In this document: positions 1-7,008 of the stretch, piece by piece
How positions within the stretch are numbered: position 1 is the first letter of the stretch
Layout of the letters: every line of letters begins with the position of its first letter
Assembly (NCBI GenBank): GCA_051871275.1
Contig: JBJECR010000007.1
Coordinates: forward strand, 1 to 22,901
Direction of reading: 5' to 3'
DNA: 22,901 nucleotides
DNA from: CAJUPY01 sp051871275
GTDB lineage: Bacteria; Bacteroidota; Bacteroidia; Bacteroidales; Muribaculaceae
Notes under the pieces: generated by a model
The model's database searches: none
What the model was told of the DNA's origin: nothing
Seen by the model: only the letters and a program-made list of their open reading frames with translations
Translations under genes and position numbers: made by a program

Positions 1-46
1 CAATTGAAAATCAGATGTGATTTTTTTCAAGCCCTATAAAGCGACG

Positions 47-72
47 AAGTCAGGACTCGCCCCTGATTTTTT
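47..72 (+). terminator. Possible rho-independent terminator
   Basis: An 8-bp stem (47-54 with 62-69, one G-T pair) around a 7-nt loop runs into six T residues at 67-72, and a further T-rich stretch follows. It may end a gene lying left of the window. The stem is modest, so this is tentative. Confidence 0.35.
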
Positions 73-167
73 AATCATTTTTTTGTCTTCTGTTGTGGAT
101 AATATATTCGCCATTTTGTCGCTATTTATGCCTAAATGCGTGAAATTTAGACATTTATTGAATTTGA

Positions 168-199
168 TTTGCATAATTGGTAAAAAAGTGTTAACTTTG
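168..199 (+). promoter_or_regulatory. Bacteroidota housekeeping promoter for the winged-helix gene
   Basis: TTTG at 168-171 and TAACTTTG at 192-199 are separated by exactly 20 nt, matching the Bacteroidota -33/-7 consensus (TTTG, 19-21 nt, TAnnTTTG). The transcription start would fall near 205, giving a leader of about 60 nt before the ATG at 267. Confidence 0.8.
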
Positions 200-266
200 C
201 ACCCGAAAAACAATCATACTTATATCAATAGGTACTATTTAATGTCTAATTTTAAAGTTTATTGAA

Positions 267-476
267 ATGAACGCAGAATTAATTGGAACTTGGGCAGGTG
301 AAGTTTGGAATGCCCTCAACGAAGGTGGTGAACTTAGCCTCAAAGCTCTTAAGAAAGCTACTAAACTCAAAGATAAAGAAGTTTACGCTGCTCTTGGTTG
401 GCTTGCTCGCGAAGGCAAAGTTAACATCACTGTAAACGCTGAAGACGCTAAAGAACTCAATATCGTTCTCGCATAA
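267..476 (+). CDS. Small winged helix-turn-helix protein (DUF2582 type)
   Basis: This 69-residue protein matches, by recognition, the small Bacteroidota winged helix-turn-helix family (DUF2582, Pfam PF10771). Seen in the sequence: an N-terminal helix with WNALNEGGELS, a recognition-helix-like stretch LKALKKATKLKDKEVYAALG, the wing-associated GWLAREGKV, and a short beta-rich tail. It fills almost the whole domain, so no effector domain is present. Family members are assumed to bind DNA, but their targets are not established. It is monocistronic: its own promoter lies at 168-199 and a hairpin terminator at 534-567. The start follows an A-rich leader, as is normal in this phylum, where Shine-Dalgarno sequences are weak. 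Highly regular codon use with many K and E residues suggests good expression. Confidence 0.85.
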   Translation: MNAELIGTWAGEVWNALNEGGELSLKALKKATKLKDKEVYAALGWLAREGKVNITVNAEDAKELNIVLA

Positions 477-533
477 GCGTAGCGTTTTTTCTTGAATTGA
501 AATGCGGCTCTACGGAGCTTGTAACCTGATACG

Positions 534-567
534 ACGTTGCACATCTTTTTCGGTGCGGCGTTTTTTT
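534..567 (+). terminator. Rho-independent terminator after the winged-helix gene
   Basis: ACGTTGCAC (534-542) pairs with GTGCGGCGT (553-561), including two G-T pairs, and is followed by a run of seven T (561-567). A smaller upstream hairpin (506-519) has a TACG tetraloop closed by C-G. Together they separate the 69-residue gene from the next transcription unit. Confidence 0.65.
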
Positions 568-576
568 GTATCTTTA
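546..576 (+). promoter_or_regulatory. Weak candidate promoter for the ATP-grasp/GT2 pair
   Basis: TATCTTTA at 569-576 differs from the TAnnTTTG -7 element only in the last base. The matching -33 position holds TTTT (546-549) with a 19-nt spacer. It overlaps the terminator T-run, and the leader to the ATG at 600 would be short. Tentative. Confidence 0.3.
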
Positions 577-599
577 CGCACGAAAATTACACATTATAA

Positions 600-1715
600 A
601 TGAAAGCATATCTTTTTAATCCGGAAAATGACCTTGCATTAGCGGCTGGTACGGCAAACTATACTCCGCCCAAAAATGCCATGCTGCTTAGCCTCTGCGG
701 CTCACTGTTACCGCTGTGGTACGCTGATGCCGGTGATTTTGTGCTTTCAAAAAATGCAAATGCGGAATGGCTTGCACATATTTCAGACTCTTTTGGAATT
801 GATGTGAATGTGGCTGATACATTGCCCGCAGATGTGCAGTGCGTGCCATGGGGATGGTCACACTATGCTGCGGCAAAGTTTTGCTCAGCAGGCGTAAGCG
901 GTGATTTTTTGCCGTCAAAAGTCTCGCTGGAAAAAATGAAAGAACTGAGCCACAGGCGAATCACTATTGACGTGGTGAAACGTCTGAAAAACCGTGGTAT
1001 TGAGGTTTCAAAAGAGCCTTTTGAAGCATACACGGCAGAGGATATTCGCACATTTGTGGCAAATCAGCACGGCAACGTTTATTTTAAGTCACCGTGGTCC
1101 GGTGCGGGTAGGGGAGTGGCATCATCGTCATCTATGAGCGGTGAGGAATTTATTCGCCGTTGTGAAGGCATAATCGGCAAGCAAGGTAGCGTACTCCTTG
1201 AGCCTGAAGTGAACAAAATTCGTGATTTTGCCATGCTTTTCCGTGCAGAAAACGGTGAGGTGAAATTTATGGGTTTGTCGCTATTCAGAAACGAAGGCAA
1301 TGCTTATAGCGGAAATATTCTTTTGCCGGATTCCGAGATTTTTGACATTCTTTCAGGCTATGTAGGAAAGGAATCTCTATCAAACCTTATAGAAACACTT
1401 CCAAGCGTTTTATCTGAGATTATCGGAGATGTTTACAACGGCTATTTCGGCGTGGATATGATGATTTTCCGGGATGAAAACGGGTATCACATAGATGTTT
1501 GCACGGAAGTGAATCTGCGAATGACTATGGGAGTGGTGTCTTGGTTATGGCGAGAAAAATTCCTTGCCCCGAGAGTAAAAGCACATTTCTCCGTAAATTA
1601 TGGCACAACCTTAAAAGATACAGCAATCATCAGTAACGGCAAACTTCTTTCCGGCACCCTGAACCTTGTGCCGCCCGGTCAGCCTTTCTGCATAGCAGTG
1701 GAAACAATTCCGTGA
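600..1715 (+). CDS. ATP-grasp-like protein of unknown substrate
   Basis: This 371-residue soluble protein has the hallmarks of an ATP-grasp fold. The N-terminus begins with NPENDLALA, typical of an uncharacterised Bacteroidota family. Residues 161-173 (YFKSPWSGAGRGV) resemble the ATP-binding lysine plus glycine-rich loop. LLEPEV (199-204) supplies the hinge acidic residue. GYFGVDMMIF (281-290) and TEVNLRMTMG (302-311) match the C-terminal metal/ATP-binding D...E.N motif. ATP-grasp enzymes ligate a carboxylate to an amine or thiol through an acyl-phosphate, but the substrate here cannot be read from sequence. A glycosyltransferase gene follows after 41 nt, so a role in decorating a cell-surface glycan or peptide is possible. 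That is inference only. No signal peptide or membrane segment is seen, so it is expected to be cytoplasmic. Confidence 0.7.
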   Translation: MKAYLFNPENDLALAAGTANYTPPKNAMLLSLCGSLLPLWYADAGDFVLSKNANAEWLAHISDSFGIDVNVADTLPADVQCVPWGWSHYAAAKFCSAGVSGDFLPSKVSLEKMKELSHRRITIDVVKRLKNRGIEVSKEPFEAYTAEDIRTFVANQHGNVYFKSPWSGAGRGVASSSSMSGEEFIRRCEGIIGKQGSVLLEPEVNKIRDFAMLFRAENGEVKFMGLSLFRNEGNAYSGNILLPDSEIFDILSGYVGKESLSNLIETLPSVLSEIIGDVYNGYFGVDMMIFRDENGYHIDVCTEVNLRMTMGVVSWLWREKFLAPRVKAHFSVNYGTTLKDTAIISNGKLLSGTLNLVPPGQPFCIAVETIP

Positions 1716-1756
1716 TTTTCTTGCAATATAAGTGGAGCGGAAACGTTAATATAGTG

Positions 1757-2695
1757 ATGACAGAAGCGAAAATATTAACCGTAGTAATTCCCGTTTATAA
1801 CCGGGCAGACATTGTGGGGCGAACCTTGCAATGCCTGTCGGAGCAAGATACGCGTGATTTTGCTCTGATACTTGTGGATAATAATTCGCAAGACGATTCG
1901 CTGAAGGTGTTGCAAACGTGGAAAAATGAGAATCCGGACATTGATTGCACTATTCTCACGGAGAAAACACCGGGTGCAGCTGCCGCACGCAACTGCGGAC
2001 TCCGCAATGTCACTACGGAGTATGTTCTCTTTTTTGATTCCGATGATGTGATGTTTCCGGAGCATTTGTCATCAATAATCAAATCTGTTTCAGATTTCAG
2101 TCACCCGGATATAATCGGTTGGGACGGACTTCAGGAGCTCGCAGGAGGAAAAACTCGTACTGTGAAGTTTACTACGAGAAATATGGTGCGTAATCACCTC
2201 GTTCTTAGTATTTTATCTACATATAGGTATGCTGCTAAAACGGAATTGGTCAGGAGAGTGGGTGGCTGGAATGAAGAACTGACAATCTGGGACGATTATG
2301 AACTGGGAATCCGCCTTCTTGCTGCAAATCCTACGGTGAAATATCGTGAGGGTAAGCCGCTTGTGAAGAGCTTTTATACAGATGAATCTTATACTTCCAC
2401 TCATTTGTCTGACAAGCAAGAGAATGTGGAAAAATGCCTTGATGAAGTGGAAAAAACTGTGAAAAAGCATTTTGAGAATTTTCTTCCGTGGGTGGACTAT
2501 CGCCGTGCCGTTCTTGCTGCTTTTTACGACCTTGAAGGCGATAAAAGTAATGCCGAAAGACTTCTAAACGAGGCTTGCAGGAGTGTTACACCCCCTGCGA
2601 TAGTTAAAACGCTCTATCATTGGCATCACATTTTTGGTAGGGGTGCTTGGATTATAGCACGAATTCTATTTGCTCTTTCAGGTAAAAAATGTTGA
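1757..2695 (+). CDS. Family 2 glycosyltransferase (GT-A fold)
   Basis: From the ATG at 1757 the product has 312 residues. It opens with LTVVIPVYNRADIV (7-20), the classic GT2 nucleotide-binding start. DNNSQDD follows, then PGAAAARNCGLRN (72-84) and FFDSDDVMF (92-100), which contains the metal-binding DxD motif. WDDYELGIRLL (178-188) corresponds to the acceptor-site acidic motif. The C-terminus has a short hydrophobic helix (WIIARILFALSG) that could attach it to the membrane. GT2 enzymes transfer a sugar from a nucleotide-sugar to a glycan or lipid acceptor; donor and acceptor are not predictable here. A GTG start at 1712, overlapping the preceding stop by 4 nt, would add 15 residues. I prefer the ATG because it lies at the usual distance from VVIPVYN. 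It is probably cotranscribed with the ATP-grasp-like gene. Confidence 0.88.
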   Translation: MTEAKILTVVIPVYNRADIVGRTLQCLSEQDTRDFALILVDNNSQDDSLKVLQTWKNENPDIDCTILTEKTPGAAAARNCGLRNVTTEYVLFFDSDDVMFPEHLSSIIKSVSDFSHPDIIGWDGLQELAGGKTRTVKFTTRNMVRNHLVLSILSTYRYAAKTELVRRVGGWNEELTIWDDYELGIRLLAANPTVKYREGKPLVKSFYTDESYTSTHLSDKQENVEKCLDEVEKTVKKHFENFLPWVDYRRAVLAAFYDLEGDKSNAERLLNEACRSVTPPAIVKTLYHWHHIFGRGAWIIARILFALSGKKC

Positions 2696-2699
2696 TGAG

Positions 2700-2732
2700 T
2701 TCCGAAACGGCTGTTTCCGAAACGGCTGTTTC
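2700..2732. repeat. 15-bp direct repeat, about 2.2 copies, with internal palindromes
   Basis: The unit TTCCGAAACGGCTGT occurs at 2700-2714 and 2715-2729 and starts a third time at 2730-2732. Each unit can form a small hairpin, GAAAC/GTTTC, around a 4-nt loop. It begins 5 nt after the glycosyltransferase stop codon. Confidence 0.8.
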
Positions 2733-2763
2733 GTAACTGCAAAATAATGGATAATAATGGATG

Positions 2764-2805
2764 AAAAACAAAAGAGGCGACATCATGTTGATGTCACCCC
2801 TTTTT
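2764..2805. terminator. Bidirectional terminator between convergent genes
   Basis: GGCGACATCA and TGATGTCACC (roughly 2776-2798) form an imperfect stem. It is flanked by an A-rich run on the left and CCCCTTTTT on the right, so it can serve both the + strand glycosyltransferase and the - strand acyl-CoA dehydrogenase. Confidence 0.65.
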
Positions 2806-2826
2806 GAATTAACTATATGGTAAAAA

Positions 2827-4533
2827 TTATGCTTTGTAGAGGTTAACGTCAGCAGGATTGAAAGAAGCGATGAAAGAGCTGTGCTTTTCAACTTCAGCTT
2901 TAGCGAAGTTTACATAGACCTTTGCACTCTTAGTCATAGACTCTGAGCCATAGCGGCTTGCGTCTGTAACGAGGAGGTAGCTCATCACCAAGTCACCTGC
3001 CATTTCCACGAGGCGGCGAGCAACGAAAGAAGTGTATTCAGGGTCGTTCACTTCGTTAACGGCAGCAACTGCAGCCTGATATTTTTCCAGCATAGCCTTG
3101 ATGGTTTCTTTCTGTGCTGCGAGTTCTTCAGACACCGGCATCTTGTCGTATTCTTCAAAGAGTACGTTGTAGCTACCTGTAGTGACGTGACCGATAGCGG
3201 CTACCACCTGGAGCTGAGTTGTACCTTCGTAGATTGAAGTGATACGAGCGTCACGATAGATACGTTCGCAGGCATAGTCTTTCATGAAACCGGAACCACC
3301 GTGGATTTGGATAGCGTCGTATGCATTTTGGTTGCAATATTCGCTACCAAGACCTTTAGCAAGTGGAGTGAGGGCAGAAGCAAGCTTGTTGTAAGCCTTC
3401 ATTTCAGCACGTTCTTCCGGTTCGAGTTTGCGTTCTTTAGCGATATCTTCAAGTGCTTTGTAAACGTCAACGTAGCGTGCTGTTTCGTAAAGCAAGCAGC
3501 GAGAAGCGTCGAGTTTAGCTTTCATAAGAGCAAGCATTTCATAAACAGCAGGGAATTCAATGATTGCTTTTCCGAACTGCATACGTTCTTTTGCATAGCC
3601 GAGAGCTTCACGATAAGCAATTTCACTTACACCTACGCTCTGTGCTGCGATACCGAGACGAGCACCGTTCATAAGTGCCATGACGTACTTGATAAGACCC
3701 ATTTTGCGTGAGCCGCAGAGCTCTGCTTTAGCGTTTTTGTAAACGAGTTCGCAAGTTGGAGAGCCTTTGATACCCATTTTGTTTTCAATGCGACGAACAG
3801 TTACACCGCCTTGGCGTTTGTCGTAGATAAACATTGAAAGACCGCGAGCGTCTTTAGAACCTGCTTCAGAACGAGCGAGTACGAGGTGAATATCGCTGTC
3901 ACCGTTTGTGATGAAACGTTTTACACCGTTCAGTCTCCAAGTGCCGTCTTCGTCTTGCGTTGCTTTGAGCATTACGGACTGGAGGTCTGAACCTGCATCA
4001 GGCTCCGTAAGGTCCATAGACATTGTTTCGCCTTGGCATACGCGTGGAATAAAGCGAGATTTCTGGTCTTCATCACCAAACTCGTAGAGAGTTTCAGCAC
4101 AGTCCTGGAGACCCCAGAGGTTTTCAAAACCTGTGTCTGCACGGCTAACGATGTCGGCAGCCATAATGTAAGGAGTGATAGGGAAGTTAAGTCCGCCAAA
4201 ACGACGTGGCATAGCCATACCCATAAGTCCTGCTTGGCGGCAAGCTTCAAGGTTACGCTGTGTGCCGTCTGCATATATTACACGACCGTTTTCTACGCGA
4301 GGACCTTGGTGGTCAACTTCTTCAGCATTGCTTGCAATGATGCCGCCGCAAAGGTCACCAACAATTTCAAGCACTTTGTCGTAGTTGTCCATAGCATCGG
4401 CAAAGTCTGTTGGTGCGTAGTCAAACTGTTCTGCATCAGAATAGTTACGTTCTTTAAGTGCTACGATTTTCTCCATCAAAGGGTGGGAGAGGTGTAGCTT
4501 GAGGTCAGGGTTGTCTGTATAAAAGTTTGCCAT
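2827..4533 (-). CDS. Acyl-CoA dehydrogenase, long form with C-terminal extension
   Basis: This 568-residue flavoenzyme is longer than the usual ~380-residue butyryl-CoA dehydrogenase because of a C-terminal extension of ~120 residues, as in other long acyl-CoA dehydrogenases. Seen: MDLTEPDAGSDLQ (173-185), the FAD/substrate signature; FITNGDSD (207-214); HGGSGFMKDYACERIYRDAR (411-430); and IYEGTTQLQ (434-442), whose E436 aligns with the catalytic Glu of short-chain enzymes. It oxidises, or in anaerobes reduces, the acyl-CoA 2,3-bond using EtfAB as electron partner. It is the last gene of the operon, 9 nt after etfA, so it almost certainly works with these subunits. Chain-length preference is not certain from sequence; a butyryl/crotonyl-CoA role is plausible in a gut or oral anaerobe. 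Confidence 0.93.
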   Translation of the reverse strand: MANFYTDNPDLKLHLSHPLMEKIVALKERNYSDAEQFDYAPTDFADAMDNYDKVLEIVGDLCGGIIASNAEEVDHQGPRVENGRVIYADGTQRNLEACRQAGLMGMAMPRRFGGLNFPITPYIMAADIVSRADTGFENLWGLQDCAETLYEFGDEDQKSRFIPRVCQGETMSMDLTEPDAGSDLQSVMLKATQDEDGTWRLNGVKRFITNGDSDIHLVLARSEAGSKDARGLSMFIYDKRQGGVTVRRIENKMGIKGSPTCELVYKNAKAELCGSRKMGLIKYVMALMNGARLGIAAQSVGVSEIAYREALGYAKERMQFGKAIIEFPAVYEMLALMKAKLDASRCLLYETARYVDVYKALEDIAKERKLEPEERAEMKAYNKLASALTPLAKGLGSEYCNQNAYDAIQIHGGSGFMKDYACERIYRDARITSIYEGTTQLQVVAAIGHVTTGSYNVLFEEYDKMPVSEELAAQKETIKAMLEKYQAAVAAVNEVNDPEYTSFVARRLVEMAGDLVMSYLLVTDASRYGSESMTKSAKVYVNFAKAEVEKHSSFIASFNPADVNLYKA

Positions 4534-4542
4534 GATTGTCTG

Positions 4543-5571
4543 TTACTTGGAGTTTTTCTTGTAATACTTAATGAGTTTTGGCACAACGTCTTCTACATTT
4601 CCTGTGATGACGTAATCTGCGATGGTGTTGATAGGAGCGTTCGGGTCATTGTTGATAGAAATGATGATAGAACTTTCCTGCATACCTGCAATGTGCTGGA
4701 TTTGTCCGGAAATACCGCAAGCGATATAGAGTTTAGGACGTACTGTTACGCCTGTTTGACCAATCTGGCGGTCGTGTTCCGTGAATCCTGCGTCAACAGC
4801 TGCACGAGATGCACCAACTTCACCACCGAGGGTTGCTGCGAGGTCGTGGAGGAGCTGGAAGTTTTCTTTGCTTCCTACGCCGTAGCCGCCGGCAACGATG
4901 ATAGGTGAGTTTTTAATGTTGATTTTGGATTTTTCAATGTGGCGGTCGATGATTTCAACTACGAAATCCGTGTCTGCTACATATTTTTTAGCATCAAGGT
5001 TGATAACTTCGCCCTTGTGGTTTGCGTCAAAGATTTCTTTACGCATCACGCCTTCACGAACTGTTGCCATCTGTGGGCGACATTCCGGGTTTACGATTGT
5101 TGCCACGATGTTACCGCCGAATGCAGGACGGATTTGATAAAGGAGGTCTTTGTATTCTTTGCCTGTTTTAGGGTCTGTGTGGTCGCCGATTTCGAGTGAA
5201 GTACAGTCTGCGGTAAGTCCGCTGTGCAAGCAGGAAGAAACGCGTGGACCAAGGTCACGACCGATGCAAGTGGCACCCATAAGGCAAACCTGAGGTTTGA
5301 TTTCCTTGAAAAGGTTGATGAGCACTGCTGCGTGAGGGTTTGATGTATAAGGGTAAAGGCGAGCGTCTTCCACTTTATAGACAACGTCTGCACCGTATGG
5401 GAAAACTTGGTTTTCAATACCGTCAAGTTTGTCACCCACTACGATTGCTTCAAGTTTCACGCCTAAACGAGTTGCTAATTGACGACCTTTGGTCAAAAGT
5501 TCAAGGCTGACATCGGCAACTCTGCCATCTTCAAATTCGCAATATACGATTAAATTGTTGTTATCAGACAT
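4543..5571 (-). CDS. etfA: Electron transfer flavoprotein subunit alpha
   Basis: The 342-residue alpha subunit carries the structural FAD. The N-terminal domain (1-210) begins MSDNNNLIVYCE. The C-terminal FAD domain shows ASRAAVDAGF (254-263), RQIGQTGVTV (268-277), CGISGQIQHIAGM (285-297) and NNDPNAPI (307-314), all standard EtfA motifs. The frame is open nine codons further upstream to a TTG at 5598, but the ATG at 5571 has an A-rich upstream region and matches the normal EtfA N-terminus, so it is chosen. It lies 36 nt after etfB and 9 nt before the acyl-CoA dehydrogenase. It pairs with EtfB to shuttle electrons between the dehydrogenase and NAD(H) or another carrier. Confidence 0.95.
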   Translation of the reverse strand: MSDNNNLIVYCEFEDGRVADVSLELLTKGRQLATRLGVKLEAIVVGDKLDGIENQVFPYGADVVYKVEDARLYPYTSNPHAAVLINLFKEIKPQVCLMGATCIGRDLGPRVSSCLHSGLTADCTSLEIGDHTDPKTGKEYKDLLYQIRPAFGGNIVATIVNPECRPQMATVREGVMRKEIFDANHKGEVINLDAKKYVADTDFVVEIIDRHIEKSKINIKNSPIIVAGGYGVGSKENFQLLHDLAATLGGEVGASRAAVDAGFTEHDRQIGQTGVTVRPKLYIACGISGQIQHIAGMQESSIIISINNDPNAPINTIADYVITGNVEDVVPKLIKYYKKNSK

Positions 5572-5607
5572 AGGAGTTATTTTTTTATTGTTGGTCAACC
5601 GTTGAGA

Positions 5608-6480
5608 TTAGCCAATGGTGTGATTAGTGATTAATTCTTTGATGAGGTTTTCCAGCTGCTCATCGTTGTTTTCCAGTTGGAGGCTTTCTTTTGCAGTGAA
5701 TACTACGTTTTCAATGCCTTTAACTTTTGTAGGAGAACCTGCCATACCGATTTGTTCAGGGTCTGCTTCCACGTATGCTGCACTCCATTCCGGAATGTTG
5801 AGGTATTCGCGTGCATTGACGAATGCTTGCTGCTCTTCGCTGAGTTTAGCTTTTTCTGAAGTGGAAACGGCACGTTTGTACTTGATAAGTCGCTGTGCGT
5901 TGCGTGGGCGACATTCAGCAGCGGAACCGTTAACGGTTACAACGCAAGGAAGCGGAGATTTCACTGTTTCCACGCCGGATTCAAGGCGGCGGCGAACAGT
6001 TACGAATCCGTCTTTGAGGTCAAGGATTTCTTCAGCGTAAGTAACTTGTGGCAATCCTAATTTTTCTGCAATCTGTGGACCTACTTGTGCAGTATCACCG
6101 TCAATAGCCTGGCGACCGCCGAGGATAATGTCGTAGTTTTCAATTTTCTTTACTGCTTGTGCAAGTGAGTAAGACGTAGCAAGTGTATCGGCACCTCCGA
6201 GAACACGGTCTGTAAGTACTATACCGTCGTCTGCACCGCGGAAAATAGCTTCGCGAATCACTTCAGCGGCACGTGGAAGTCCCATAGTCAAAATTGTTAC
6301 TTTAGAACCCGGGTTTGCGTCTTTGAGGCGGAGTGCCTGTTCAAGTGCGTTAAGGTCTTCCGGGTTGAAGATAGCGGGGAGCGCGGCTCTGTTTATTGTG
6401 CCATCTTCTTTCATTGCATCTTTTCCTACATTACGGGTGTCAGGCACCTGTTTTGCAAGAACTACGATGTTTAGACTCAT
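5608..6480 (-). CDS. etfB: Electron transfer flavoprotein subunit beta
   Basis: This 290-residue EtfB is the first gene of the operon. Signature stretches are KQVPDTRN (10-17), LTDRVLGGADTLATSYSLAQ (89-108) and GGRQAIDGDTAQVGPQIAEK (121-140). The last resembles the anaerobic clostridial/Acidaminococcus EtfB pattern, in which this subunit binds a second FAD and NAD(H), rather than the AMP-binding version of mitochondrial EtfB. That suggests, without proving, an NADH-linked and possibly electron-bifurcating complex with EtfA and the adjacent dehydrogenase. The ATG at 6480 is preceded by an A/T-rich leader of about 65 nt from the promoter at 6552-6583. Confidence 0.95.
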   Translation of the reverse strand: MSLNIVVLAKQVPDTRNVGKDAMKEDGTINRAALPAIFNPEDLNALEQALRLKDANPGSKVTILTMGLPRAAEVIREAIFRGADDGIVLTDRVLGGADTLATSYSLAQAVKKIENYDIILGGRQAIDGDTAQVGPQIAEKLGLPQVTYAEEILDLKDGFVTVRRRLESGVETVKSPLPCVVTVNGSAAECRPRNAQRLIKYKRAVSTSEKAKLSEEQQAFVNAREYLNIPEWSAAYVEADPEQIGMAGSPTKVKGIENVVFTAKESLQLENNDEQLENLIKELITNHTIG

Positions 6481-6551
6481 AATTATTTACTTTTTAATTT
6501 ATTTGGTTTTACTTTTATATTTTTTCAAAATATATTTCGCAGTTTAGAGTG

Positions 6552-6583
6552 CAAAGTTACTAATTTTTCGTCATTTATTCAAA
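6552..6583 (-). promoter_or_regulatory. Promoter of the etfB-etfA-acyl-CoA dehydrogenase operon
   Basis: On the - strand, TTTG (complement of 6580-6583) is followed after exactly 20 nt by TAACTTTG (complement of 6552-6559), a full match to the Bacteroidota -33/-7 promoter. Transcription would start near 6545. Confidence 0.8.
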
Positions 6584-6657
6584 AATGTTGTTCTTTATTC
6601 ACTGTTTTGAAATATTAAAAACTTTAAACGGGGCTTGAGGTGGTGAGTATATAAAGC

Positions 6658-6695
6658 AAAAATTGGCAAAGTCATATACGACTTAGCCAATTTTT
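6658..6695. terminator. Strong palindromic bidirectional terminator
   Basis: AAAAATTGGCAAAGTC (6658-6673) pairs with GACTTAGCCAATTTTT (6680-6695) with a single A/A mismatch and a 6-nt loop. T-runs exist on both strands. It most likely ends the phosphofructokinase transcript, which would then include the repeat region 6769-7001 in its 3' untranslated part. Confidence 0.8.
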
Positions 6696-6768
6696 GTGTA
6701 TTGGGGAGATATATTCTTATCCCACAGGTAGCGGCATCGTCTTCGCCGCTGCCGCAACCCGGGGTTAA

Positions 6769-7001
6769 CCGATTGCCGCAAGCTCTCCAAGCTTGCACCT
6801 TGGTGGTATCCCGGTTCGCTTGGCAGGTTCACTAGGGATGCCGTGGCATGCCACGTCACTACAAGCTGGTGATATCCCTGTTCGCTTGGCAGGTTCACTA
6901 GGGATGCCGTGGCATGCCACGTCACTACAAGCTGGTGATATCCCGGTCTGCCAGGCAGGTTAGCTTCCGATTGCCGCAAGCTCTCCAAGCTTGCACCTTG
7001 G
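6769..7001. repeat. Composite intergenic repeat: 35-bp direct repeats flanking a tandem array
   Basis: Identical 35-bp copies at 6769-6803 and 6967-7001 (starting CCGATTGCCGC and ending CACCTTGG) flank the tandem array at 6805-6961. Each 35-mer contains the hairpin GCAAGCT-ctcca-AGCTTGC. The block starts 7 nt beyond the phosphofructokinase stop codon. The rest of the 6481-7008 gap holds the etfB promoter, a palindromic terminator and a GC-rich stretch with GGTTAACC at 6763-6770. A - strand frame stays open across the repeat because the unit length is a multiple of three, but it starts with TTG and has no recognisable protein features. I treat it as a non-coding dispersed element. Confidence 0.8.
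6805..6961. repeat. 66-bp tandem repeat, about 2.4 copies, with a 14-bp perfect palindrome
   Basis: Copy 1 is 6805-6870, copy 2 is 6871-6936 (differing at only a few bases), and a partial copy covers 6937-6961. Each full copy contains the perfect 14-bp palindrome CGTGGCATGCCACG and ends ACAAGCTGGT. Confidence 0.9.
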
Positions 7002-7008
7002 GAGAGTT

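Noticed and set aside
17..265. 82-codon open frame on the + strand at the left edge
   Set aside because: It spans a hairpin terminator and the promoter at 168-199 and its translation has no domain-like character, so it is intergenic.
4033..4497. 154-codon open frame antisense to the acyl-CoA dehydrogenase
   Set aside because: It is a shadow of a strongly supported gene and shows no protein features of its own.
5572..5598. N-terminal extension of etfA to 5598
   Set aside because: It begins with TTG, and the ATG at 5571 matches the normal EtfA N-terminus.
6805..6961. CRISPR-like array
   Set aside because: The units are tandem 66-bp copies without unique spacers, and no cas genes are nearby.
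6769..7001. Insertion sequence or miniature transposon
   Set aside because: The flanking 35-mers are direct, not inverted, no transposase frame is present, and no target-site duplication could be identified.
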